A DNA stretch of 64,000 bases, taken from NCBI GenBank assembly GCA_019059635.1, contig JAGVRJ010000014.1, forward strand, positions 992,001 through 1,056,000. Reading direction: 5' to 3'. Under the pieces are notes generated by a model. That model was not told the origin of the DNA. It worked only from the letters and a program-made list of their open reading frames with translations, and made no database searches. Of this stretch, positions 31,601-41,203 are shown piece after piece. The translations under genes and the position numbers were made by a program. Each line of letters begins with the position of its first letter. The first letter of the stretch is position 1. This DNA comes from Proales similis. Lineage: Eukaryota > Rotifera > Eurotatoria > Ploima > Proalidae.

Positions 31601-33302
31601 ATGAATTTCGGCCGAAAGCAAGAGCGTGCCATTTGCAAGCTATGCTCGAAAAGCTACAACTTGACCGAGTATCGACCTGAGTGCCTTATGCCATGTGGAC
31701 ACACGGTGTGTCACAGCTGTGCGCAAAAACTGATCGACCGGCTGTGTCCGGCGTGCGGCAGTCGCTTCAACCAAGTCATTCCAGACTACGCCATGCAGGA
31801 CAAGATAGAAGAGCTGGGCCTTCACATCGACAAACTCAACCTAAAAGGATCAGATGGCAGCTCGTCAGAGCACAAGGCGAGAGTAAGCGTCGCACAGATC
31901 TTTGTAGCCGCTCGCTCTCACATGCGCAATTTAGCTGATCAAGCCCGAGGTGGTCTATTTGATCAAAGAGGGAACAACCTCACAGCAGCTGATGGGCGTG
32001 CAGAGCATTCGACGCCTCTTGTCGGCCGAGTCCAATCCGCCCATCGATGCGGTGATTCAGGCCGACCTGGTGCCCAAGCTGGTCGAATGCTTGGGCTCGA
32101 CGAGCGAGACGCTGCAGTTTGAAGCGGCATGGGCTCTGACCAACATTGCGTCGGGCAGCTCGGCCCACACCAGCATGGTGGTCGACTCGGGCGCGGTGCC
32201 CATATTCATCAAAATGATGCACTCGTCCAACAAGGAGCTAAAAGAGCAGGCGATTTGGGCGCTGGGAAACATTGCCGGCGACGGTGTGCGCTACGCCGAG
32301 CTGGTCATTAGACACGGCATTGTCGCGCCGCTCATTGAGTAAGACGAACCTCGCCCGTTCACATTCGCGCTCTAACTCGCCTCTTGTCGACTCCAAGCGC
32401 GCTTAGATCGGCCAATACAAGTCTGAGTCTTCAACGCAACGCCATCTGGTGCCTGTCGAACTTGTGCCGATACAAGCCCAAAGTTGAAACGCTAGAGCTC
32501 GAGCCCTGCATTCAGCTGGTCGCCGAGTTTGTCAGCAGCGTTAGCGACGAAGAGACACTCAGCGACACTCTGTGGGCGTTGTCCTATTTGACCGACAGCT
32601 CATCGCCGGAGATTGTGGCCAAATGCGTGGCGCTCGTCGACTTTTCACGCGTCATCGCATGCATCGACGTAGAGAGGCTGAAGACGCCCGCGCTAAGAGC
32701 GGTCGGCAACGTGGTCACTGGCGACGACGTTCAAACGCAAAAGATGCTCGACTTGGGCCTGATCGAGAAGCTGGACAACGTCATATTGAACGCGAAAATG
32801 TCGATCAAGAAGGAAGTCTGCTGGACTGCGTCCAACATAATGGCCGGCAACAAGTCGCAAATACAGGCAATGCTCGACTCGCCGCTGCTCATGAAAATCA
32901 TCGAGCTGACCAGGAACTGCAGCTCGCCAGTGCAGAAAGAGATCGCGTTCACATTGGCCAACTGCGCGTCCGGCGCCTCCGACTCTCAGATTGAACAGCT
33001 GCTCGACACCAATTGTCTCGAGTATGTGCCGGACTTGCTGCGCAACAGTCACGCTTCACGAGTCGCCATTGAACTGCTCGACAGTCTTCTCAAGTCGAAC
33101 TCGAGCGCCCGCGTTATAGAAGAAGCGCACAGACTCGGCAGTAAGCCACTAGACTCTCTCTCTCTCTCTTTGCGCGCCAATCTACCAATTTTATTCGCCA
33201 GTCTTTGACGAGCTTGCAATGGTCTCGAGTCCCAACGACGTGGCGGCCAACGAGCTCTTGCTCAAGTTCAATCCAGAAGAGACGGACTATGAAGAAACCT
33301 GA
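31601..33302 (+). CDS. RING finger fused to importin-alpha-type armadillo repeats (no IBB domain)
   Basis: Four exons: 31601-31882, 31935-32338, 32398-33140, 33202-33302; about 509 aa with all phases joining. Residues 12-52 are a complete C3HC4 RING: C12, C15, C32, H34, C37, C40, C49, C52. After a linker of about 40 residues, armadillo repeats begin (LIKPEVVYLIKEGTTSQQLM) and follow importin-alpha closely: NPPIDAVIQADLVPKLVECL, WALTNIASG, WALGNIAGDG, WCLSNLCRYK, WALSYLTD, ALRAVGNVVTGDD, WTASNIMAGN. Several W-xxx-N pairs that form the NLS-binding groove are kept. The usual IBB domain is absent, so it should neither bind importin-beta nor self-inhibit. A RING suggests ubiquitin ligase activity aimed at NLS-bearing clients; this is inference. 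Protein ends PEETDYEET. Confidence 0.85.
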
Positions 33303-33574
33303 AGCGGCCACTGCTCTTCGGCCTTTATGGGGCCCGTTGTCGATTTATTTATTTTTTACGACCTGGCTTGTTCTCCTTTGATTGGTTGACGCTTGCCTTT
33401 GTTTTATTTTCAACTTATAAAATGCGAGTGTTTTTAAAAAAAAAAGGCCAACTCGAGCTGCACAAACGAGCGCGGTAGCGAGACAGAACAAGATCGAGAT
33501 TGACAGAGAGAGCGAGAAAGAGGAGGAGGAGGCGAAACAAGAGAGGGAAAAAGGGAGCAAGAGAGAAGAGTCTC

Positions 33575-33988
33575 CTAGGACTTGGGATCTGCTTCACGCT
33601 TGAGCTCAGAATCGAGCCGCCGGTCCAATGATTCGAGCTCGGAGAACGCTTGCTCGGCAATCGAGTCGCCCTTCGTCGACTGCTCCTCATTGGCATGGTG
33701 GTCGAGACCGGGCAAAGAGCTGGTGCGCATCGGCGGCTCTTCGACTCGCCCGTGCGACGAGCTGAATATGACTTGGCTGAAGGCCATCGGGCTGTAGACT
33801 GCGATCGGAGTGGCCTTCTCATGCGACTCGCTTCGGCTCGAGCGCAGTCTCAGCCGCTTCTTGATCGAGCTGCTCACCGTGTGCCGCTTCCTGTTCACTT
33901 GCTCGGGTATTCGAATAGAACGGCCCAGCTCGGTGAGCAGTTTGTCCAGACGCTGGCTCATTGAGTTCTTTTTGCGATTGGCCGCCAT
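33575..33988 (-). CDS. Hypothetical basic/serine-rich protein
   Basis: About 137 aa, starting MAANRKKNSMSQ. The N-terminal half is basic (KRHTVSSSIKKRLRLRS) and the C-terminal half acidic and Glu/Ser-rich. There is no recognisable domain, signal peptide or membrane segment. The sequence just upstream (ATTGCAG|GGGCAG) could be a splice acceptor, so an upstream exon is possible. The long frame has ordinary codon use for the window. I do not recognise it. Confidence 0.5.
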   Translation of the reverse strand: MAANRKKNSMSQRLDKLLTELGRSIRIPEQVNRKRHTVSSSIKKRLRLRSSRSESHEKATPIAVYSPMAFSQVIFSSSHGRVEEPPMRTSSLPGLDHHANEEQSTKGDSIAEQAFSELESLDRRLDSELKREADPKS

Positions 33989-34344
33989 CTGCTGCCCCTG
34001 CAATGATTAATCAGTAGCGTCGCTTCTCAATCTGTTTTTATTCGTCGTATTTGAATTGCGATTTAATCAGACGGAACACTCAACTAGTAGATAGACACGC
34101 TCGCGCACAGGTGAATCAGCGAACGCCTTTGCAATTCCTTTGCCTGTTTGTGACGAATCGCGGCCGCCTATTGCTTATAATTTATACGCAACGCACACAC
34201 AGAGGAGTTGAATGATGGATGATGATTGTGAAGCGAAATAATTATGAATAATCGGAATTTGAAGAAAAAAGTGAAAAAGGCAAAAGTTTCTTTTTGGCCG
34301 GCGTCTGACTGTTGATGGCTGGCCGGCACGATCGCTGGCCGCAC
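33989..34344. other. Intergenic between hypothetical protein and dipeptidase
   Basis: AT-rich, non-coding. It likely contains the promoter of the minus-strand hypothetical gene and the 3' UTR of CNDP2. Confidence 0.45.
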
Positions 34345-36443
34345 TCAGAGTTGGGCCACTTCTTGAAGATAAGTGCCCAGCAGCTTGATCTTGAGTTGCG
34401 ATTTGTATGAGACTGCCGTCCAGGGTGGCTTCAACAAGATACTTACGCCCTCAATATAGTTGTGCACGTTGATCTTCTCGTTCTGCGAGTGAGCACCGTC
34501 GTCCGAAGAGCCTTCAGGCGAGATTTGGTGGTGTGAGAGAGAGAGCAGAACTGCGATTAAAGCCAAGACTTACCGATTGGCAGCAGGAGGACATTTTTGC
34601 CGGTCAGCTCCTGGAAAGTCAATGTGACCGGAATGGAGCCGCCTAGAGACCAAAAGAGAGGTCAATTGAGACGAGTGACGAATTGAGCTCAAATCGACTC
34701 ACCCTCACGAGTCAGGTCGGGCTCTACGTTGAAAACTAGACGAGCAGGCGTGAGTTAGGAAAGCGCACAGCCACAGGCGTGTGCACGAGCTTACCTCGCT
34801 TCATGGCATTTCGAGCAGCCTGATAGTGCGGATGGTTGAAATCGGCCACCCACGGTTTGCCACCGTGGAACATGGAGCATCTAAATTGAATTGAAATGGA
34901 CACGAACGGCGAGGCGAGCTGTATTGGCTCACTTTATTTTGTTGGGGCTGTTGCGTTCTTTGAACTTTTTCTCGACATAGTCGACTACAAGCCGCTCGAC
35001 TTCCTCCGGCGTCTGGTTGGGCACAATGCGAATGGAGAACTTGCCGATCACTTTGCGTGGAATGACCGTCTTGGCCCCGGAGCCGTCGAATGCGCCCTGA
35101 ACTCCGTGGATGGAGAGCGACGGGAATCGCCACCTGTGCATCAGAGTGTTGACCTTCGAGCTGTGAATCAGACCGTGACAGCCGCTCTCTTGCTGAAACG
35201 TGGCCAAGTCAAAGTCGATCGGCTCGTAGGACTTGGTCTCTTCGTCAGTGACTGGTTCCACCGAGTCGTATATGCCCGGGACCAGAATGCGGCCTTTGTT
35301 GTCGACCAGCTCGTTGAGTAGGCCGACCAGGTCGATCATCGACTCGTGTCTAAACGCCGCTTGAATTAGCGTTCGATTCTCTCCGATTTAGGGCAACTTA
35401 CACTGATCCGCCGAAAACGCCCGAATGCAGGTCCTTGCTGGACGACTCGACTTCGATGAAGAAGTAGCAGATGCCTCTGGCGTCATGTGCGATAAGGCGG
35501 CTTAGCTGAGCTTGAAACGGCGAGAGAACTCACCTTAGGCCGTAGGTGATGCACGGCTTGTTCGTGCCCAGCCAGTAGTTGTCTGATATGCATACGTAGT
35601 CCACGTCCTTGTGCAAGCGAGTTAAAAGGCAACCAGCACTCTGGCGCGGGTCACTCGCTCACCTTCAAGAACGTGTCTTTTCTTTTCTCGAGCTCTGAGT
35701 CTAAATTCTCCGAGCCGGACTCTTCCATGCCCTCGAAGCAGAACTAGACGGCGAGCGGTCAAGCGATTCGACCAAAGAATGGAGGGCGAGCGTCTACCTT
35801 TAGATTGACCGGAATCTCTTGTTGAAGCTCTTGATAGGCCTCGATAGCGTTGAGCCAGTCGAGCACGGGACCTTTGTCGTCTGTCGAGCCGCGTCCGTAC
35901 AGCTTGCCGTCTCGCTCGGTCAGAACGAACGGTTCCGAGTCCCATCCGTCGTCCTTTTCACAACGAGCGTCACTGTGACTCAAGGCGCGCTTGTGTGATC
36001 GCTGCTTACCAGAGCGGCAGGCTGCACATCCAAATGGCCATAGACCAGCACTGTCTTCTTGCTGGGGTCATTGCCAAGATGACCCATGACGAGCGGAGGC
36101 AGCGGAATTTGAGTGCCATCGGGCAGAGTCTGAAGGCCAATGTCGACAAGCTCGATTTGAGCTCCGAAGCTCTTCAAGCGCTGCACGGCCCAATCGGTTT
36201 AGCGAGAACGAGAGAAGCATCGCACGATCTGCTCACCTCGGCCACAATTTCGCACACTTTGACTATCTCGCCTCGCTTCTCGGGCCAGGCGGACACTGAC
36301 GGGATCTCGACCAGCTCCCTCAGTCGGTCGATGTACTTGGCTTTGTTGGCGTCAACGTGCCTTTTGTGCTTCATGTCAAACGCGGCTGTTTTGGGCGGCA
36401 ACTGAGTCACTCACTTGAAAAAGCGATCAAGAAACTGCTCCAT
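34345..36443 (-). CDS. CNDP2: Cytosolic non-specific dipeptidase (M20A metallopeptidase)
   Basis: Thirteen exons: 36443-36415, 36360-36237, 36180-36010, 35953-35798, 35743-35663, 35607-35534, 35476-35402, 35349-34933, 34880-34795, 34735-34703, 34642-34574, 34511-34447, 34389-34345; 474 aa (human CNDP2 475). It hydrolyses dipeptides such as Cys-Gly using two metal ions. Visible motifs include [14 protein letters not shown], the metal-binding [19 protein letters not shown], the catalytic [25 protein letters not shown], the lid segment [12 protein letters not shown], and the final metal ligand in [12 protein letters not shown]. Introns are short (about 45-110 nt), showing the dense intron pattern of this locus in contrast to the intronless neighbours. 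The start is set by the short first exon MEQFLDRFF; upstream exons are not needed. Confidence 0.95.
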
Positions 36444-37608
36444 TTTCTCCTCTGTTCTATTTCAATTCGAAATTTTATTTTTATGTGCAATTGTGTGAAT
36501 TTCTATTTTATGATCCAACGCTTCTTGCCGACCTCCCCCCCCCTCCTGTCGGCTGCTCTCCGCGACAAGCCTACCTTCTCAATTTGACTGAGCGCACATA
36601 AGCGATCACGTGACCATTCAACATCACATGACTTGGACATTCTAGATGCACTTTGGACACTCTAAGACCGTTTGGTTGAGTTTGGTGATTAGACTCGCGT
36701 TTATTATGAAAATGAACAGATCAGCGGCTGAAGGTGTTGGAAATGCGGTCTGAAAAGGCTCGTTAGAACTAGTGAATGTGAAAAGTTCTTCTGAATCAGC
36801 AGCTAGGAAAAAGGGCGAAATTTGAGAAGGCAAAGTAATAAGGCAATGATGAGGCGGAGCAGACGCCGGCTGTAATGGAAGTGGCGATTCTCGTTGCATG
36901 CCTCAGCCTCCTCGGCGCCTTGATTGCCGTGAATAATGAGAAAAAGAAGAATATTGAGGCGTAGATGGCCTGCTCGAGCGAGTATTTCTCACTTACTGGG
37001 CATCTTGTTTGCTGTTCGGTCGAATGCAAAGAAATAATTAGAAAATTAAGGTGAATAGGAGGAATGAGGGCGCAAAACAAGGCGGCGTGAGTAAACAAGC
37101 GTCGGCGCGCATCATAATGGCGAATAATCCGTTTAATCGAATCCAATGGATACAAAAACTTTGAATAAATAGAGATGAGATTAAAGAGGCAAGCAGGCGG
37201 GCGGGCGGGAGGGCTTGCAAGTAGCCAGCCAGCCAGCGATGAGCTCAAGAGTTCAAGATAATAAAGCGAACGCAAGAATGTTGCCTGCGTGCAATCGATC
37301 CGATCGCAACCTAGAGCTCTTTTATGTTCGAGCGCCTCTCCTCATTTAATTACGCGGCAGTACAAATCTGCGCTGAATGTTCTGATCTTTAACTTGACGA
37401 GGCCTTCACTGGCTAATGCGCGCCTCGCCGATTATTCTTATTAACGATTAGCTATCAGCGATGGCAGCAGCAGCAGCAGCTTATCAGCATTAGGCACATT
37501 TACTCTGAGCCGAGCAACAACAAGCATCAAGAGCGCAAGAACAACAAGCTTAACCCAATCGCCTTTAACTCTCTAAGTCGCCTTTGTATTTGTGTGCTCG
37601 TATTTAGA
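36444..37608. other. Intergenic; holds one candidate micro-ORF on the minus strand
   Basis: No conserved domain is seen. A C-run lies near 36534-36543. A possible two-exon micropeptide on the minus strand (about 37003-36810) is described in the findings. The rest appears to be promoter sequence for the genes on either side. Confidence 0.4.
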
Positions 37609-38165
37609 ATGGCCAACTTAACAGCGCCAATTGTGCCCATCACGATCGAGAGACAGGACCTCAGCCAGCCTTGGGTAATGCTCTTATGGCCGCTTTATTC
37701 ATTGCTTGTGGGCTAATTGACTTCAAACGCATTCAGGGCTTCAGAATGCAAGGAGGCGCCGACTATCGACTTCATCTTTCGGTAAAAAAAGTGAGCCGCT
37801 GCGAATAGTGCATCCATCGAGTCTGAATGGACTGAACTAGAGCGTTTCTCGCCTTCTAGGTGACTCCAAGCAGCCCGGCGCACAGCCGCTTGCACGCAGG
37901 CGATGTAATAGTCGGCATTCAAGGCCATGACGCGACCGCCCTCACTCATCAGCAATGTCACGATATAATCAAGAGCGCGGGCCACTCTCTGAACCTCATG
38001 GTTCGAAAGTAAGTCGATAATCTGTTTGGCCGCAGCAGCCTATTGCATTCGATTGTCAACTAAAGGGGCCAGTACAACGTGATAAAGCCGAGCAGGCCGC
38101 CGGTCAAATTCACTCAGACTGGCAGCACCATTTTGCCCGCACAAAACGCCTATCGACGCTTCTGA
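37609..38165 (+). CDS. Small stand-alone PDZ-domain protein, ALP/Enigma-like
   Basis: Four exons: 37609-37674, 37737-37790, 37860-38008, 38066-38165; 122 aa. Almost the whole protein is one PDZ domain: carboxylate-binding loop PWGFRMQGG (PWGFR.QGG is typical of the PDLIM/Zasp family), LHAGDVIVGIQG, THQQCHDIIKSAG and LNLMVRK. The remaining about 25 residues (KPSRPPVKFTQTG...) contain no LIM domain. Family members anchor to alpha-actinin at Z-discs or stress fibres. This could be a natural short isoform-type gene or the first exons of a longer transcript; a stop codon closes exon 4 and the next gene is on the other strand. Confidence 0.82.
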
Positions 38166-38310
38166 TCGTTTCTTGTTCGACACGTAGACCGTTGCTTCTC
38201 ACAATTTATTGTCTCGATTTTCAACACGTCAACCAATGAATGTGATCGACTCAAAGCTTTTTCTACTTGCCGTTCTTCTTCTTCTTAAGCCGAACGTTGG
38301 CCAGAGTGGG

Positions 38311-39492
38311 CTAAATGCGCCAGACAGACTCGTTGGCTTCTGAGACAGTGATCGGCACCTCGCCTTCAGAGTGTTGGACGGGCGAGCTGGCTGCTCTTGA
38401 ACGTTGAATTAATTTCGTTTGTCGCTTTTCTTTGAGCTCATATACGCTCGAGTCGGGCGTTGAACTCCGACGATTTGGCGTATCGAACAGCTCATGTAAC
38501 CGCTTCTTACACTCTCGAGTGTACTCGTAAAACTCTTTCTCAAGTAGGTCGCGACGTCTTGAGCCCTTGTCATCCGCACTTTTGTTGATGACGTTCGACG
38601 CACGTGCGGGTGCCTGGTGTTCGTCACCGCCGCCGCCGCATTGCAGATAATTGAATGTGGGCACCTTGGCGATGTAACGCATTCCTTTCTGTTCGACGTC
38701 GAGCGGGCTGGCGTATTCATCCTCGAATGCGGCGTTTATCCTTCCGCTTTTGCGACTGCTTTTGATCGTGTCGGCAGGAGGCAAGCAACGTGGCCGAGAT
38801 GCTTCCAATATGTCGTAGGGCTGATATTCGACAGAGCGCGGCAAGTCACATTTCTTCGGCTCGCCCCCTGGCTCGTCTCTTACCCTCAGCTGACGCGAGC
38901 CGATCTCGAGACGAGAGCTGAGCTCGATCGCTTTCAGACGTTCGACCAGCTTTCGCTCTCTGCGCCTCGAATAGCAGCAGAACGAGGCCAAGAATAGCAG
39001 GAAGAACGCGCACAGGACCATGGTGCTTATCGAAGTGGACAGCAAAAGTAACTCTTGTGCTCGCAGTTCGAGTCCGTTGCTTGAAATTGAAAATGGAGCT
39101 CGTATGAGCGGTCGGCTGGAAAGAGGCGGCGCTGAAGCTGCAGCAAAGCGGTCGTCTGCTTCGATCTGGCTGTTTAAGCGAACTATGCAGAGCCTGTAGA
39201 GCCGAGCCAGATCAGGGCCCTCGGGACTGCTCGAACTGCTGCTCGAGGCCAATTTGGTCAAAAAGGACGATGACGAAAGGGACGATGACGAAAGCGACAC
39301 TGGTCTAGTCGACTGGTCTGTTGGTGCAGTTTTGCTCGCCTGGGAGGCTTTGGCTGTGCTGGTGGTGGTGGTGGTCGTCGTCGTCATTGTCGTGGTCATC
39401 GTCGCGGTGCCCGATGCCCATCTGGCTGATGTGACTGTCGCTTGAGTGCCTGTTTCCAGTTCACTGTTCTCTGTCTCGTATGTGCTGCTCAT
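38311..39492 (-). CDS. Hypothetical single-pass membrane protein
   Basis: 393 aa in one exon. The N-terminal part is Ser/Thr-rich with a poly-Thr run encoded by a GTG/GTC repeat near 39360-39400. A hydrophobic segment (STMVLCAFFLLFLASFCCYS, about 155-180) is followed by basic residues (RRRERK), giving an N-out single-pass topology without a classical signal peptide. The cytoplasmic part is charged, with a Gly run (CGGGGDEH), a helix (EFYEYTRECKKRLHELFDT) and an unusual end, ANESVWRI, that could be a PDZ ligand. No family is recognised. Upstream exons cannot be excluded. Confidence 0.55.
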   Translation of the reverse strand: MSSTYETENSELETGTQATVTSARWASGTATMTTTMTTTTTTTTSTAKASQASKTAPTDQSTRPVSLSSSSLSSSSFLTKLASSSSSSSPEGPDLARLYRLCIVRLNSQIEADDRFAAASAPPLSSRPLIRAPFSISSNGLELRAQELLLLSTSISTMVLCAFFLLFLASFCCYSRRRERKLVERLKAIELSSRLEIGSRQLRVRDEPGGEPKKCDLPRSVEYQPYDILEASRPRCLPPADTIKSSRKSGRINAAFEDEYASPLDVEQKGMRYIAKVPTFNYLQCGGGGDEHQAPARASNVINKSADDKGSRRRDLLEKEFYEYTRECKKRLHELFDTPNRRSSTPDSSVYELKEKRQTKLIQRSRAASSPVQHSEGEVPITVSEANESVWRI

Positions 39493-39942
39493 GTTTCTTC
39501 TTGTCGACGCAATTCCGCAGAGCTGAATGAAACTAGGCGAATTAAAGACCAGGATTGCGTCTCTCTCCTCGCCGGCCAGTTGCAGGCTGATAAAAGCGCC
39601 GCACCTGTTCGGCCGGTGCAGGTCAACCGCCTCAAGATTATCTTTCTCGGACTCGAGCGAACAAGGCGTCTGGCTTAACGGTCCAGTTCTTACGCGATTA
39701 GGGGTCGGACAGAGAGCAAGCCGCTAACCAGTCAAACTGAGTCAATGAACGCCTTCTTCTTGTTCAGTTTTATTTCATCAAATGAGCGAGGGTGAATACT
39801 AAAACGAGTTTCTATTTCGGTGTTCTCAACTGGCAAACGACCGAAGAGTGCAGCGGACTAGATTTTAGTTTTAAATAATAGACACAACAGAGAGTAGAGT
39901 CGGAGATGAGCAGGAGACGCACAGACGTGGTCAAGCAAGTAG
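39493..39942. other. Intergenic with minus-strand poly(A) signal
   Basis: Non-coding. A minus-strand AATAAA at about 39767-39775 lies about 170 nt beyond the stop of the peptide-precursor gene at 39943. Confidence 0.45.
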
Positions 39943-40312
39943 TTAGCCAATGCGGAACGGAATGCGCGGTCGCTTGTTGTGCCAGGAAGGCAACTGGCGC
40001 TTGGGCCACTCCAGATCGATGGGCTCCAATTGCTCGACATCCGGCTGCTCTTCTCTTTCTTCTGCGTTGGAGAACACGTTCACACAGGCGAACTTGTAGA
40101 CGCTCAGCTCGTCGTTTGTTTCCTTTTATTTAAAGCTAGCTATTGGTCGGCCGATTATTGAATGAGCAGCGTTTACTTACAAACTTGTTTTGTTCGACTA
40201 GGAAGCATCTCCTTTGCACAGTGGCCGGCGAAGCGGCGGCGGCCACCATCAAACAGATGATGGCGATGAGCAGCAACTCAGTTGGCTTTGGATTCAAGCG
40301 CATTATTCGCAT
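39943..40312 (-). CDS. Candidate secreted peptide (neuropeptide) precursor
   Basis: Two exons, 40312-40181 and 40107-39943 (an alternative in-frame acceptor would start exon 2 at 40092), about 98 aa. Exon 1 encodes a clear signal peptide (LLLIAIICLMVAAAASPA) and ends before a perfect GTAAGT donor. The mature part holds two cysteines (RRCFLVEQNKF and FACVNVFSN), an acidic spacer, and a C-terminus with two Lys-Arg sites: WPKR, then QLPSWHN, then KR, then PRIPFRIG and stop. A terminal Gly after a dibasic-flanked peptide is the usual substrate for alpha-amidation, predicting PRIPFRI-amide and an N-terminally pyroglutamated QLPSWHN. I do not recognise the family; function as neuropeptide is inference from the precursor layout. 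Confidence 0.6.
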
Positions 40313-41203
40313 TCAAGCAACTCAAATTTGGTGAATTTCGTCTAATATGAATTTCTTCTAAAATTTCTCGCAGAACGTTAGAAAAAGAGGTCAACCGCTA
40401 AGCCTTTTTATTCAGATTGACTTGAGCGCGTTTGACTGAAATTTAATTTGACATTGGCGTGACAACCGGTCATGTGAGAGATTCTCAAAAGCCAATCTCA
40501 TTTATTCCTTTTCCTGGTAATTTCTGAGGCCGGCATTTAATCGATAGAAGGCGGCGCTCTTATTGTTGCTCTATGCAAGAGCCGCCTGCGCTAGCAAATC
40601 ACTGTTCCGGGGCGTTGGAAGGCTTAGGCCACGGTTCGGATCACGCTGAACTAATTAGCTAACTAACAAGCCAAACAGAACGAGATAATCGACTTGGCTG
40701 TGGATTAGGCGCAGTCTTGCATTTTGGCCACTTTGTGTATGATAGCGACCCAGAAATAAAGAGAAAGAGAGGGCAAGAGACAGGTAGAGAGAGAGAGAAA
40801 GCGAGTCAGCATGAGCTGAGACGGAACAGACAGTGAGGGATTGCGGGGTTTTAATACCGATCTGACTGCGACAAGACCTGCGTCATAGTTACACTAGGTC
40901 GCACGCCCTGTTCACGCCCAGAGCTGTGAGACTTGGCACCGAATATTGCCGAGAAATGAAGGAAATGCCAAGCTGACTTGGCATCGTCACACTCTTCAAA
41001 TTAGAGGGGCTAGACAAACTGAATCTGGGAAAGAATGTGCTCAAGTAGAGGCCGGGCAGTTTGTAGAGAAGCGCAGTTGATCGCTTTTATTGATTTTCGA
41101 GCAAACAATCAGTCGAAAAAACAATAATAATTGTCCTCAAGTCATAAAAAAAGCAAGTTGAAGAGCGTGACAGCGAGAAAAGGAGAGCGAGTCGAGTGGC
41201 GCT
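40313..41203. other. Intergenic region
   Basis: Nothing recognised apart from short GAGA runs (about 40787-40800). It presumably contains the peptide-gene promoter and the 3' UTR of the CASC3-like gene. Confidence 0.45.

Noticed and set aside
39943-40312. Elevenin or GnRH/AKH family precursor
   Set aside because: Cys spacing and surrounding residues do not match elevenin, and the Gln peptide is not directly after the signal peptide as in AKH/GnRH.
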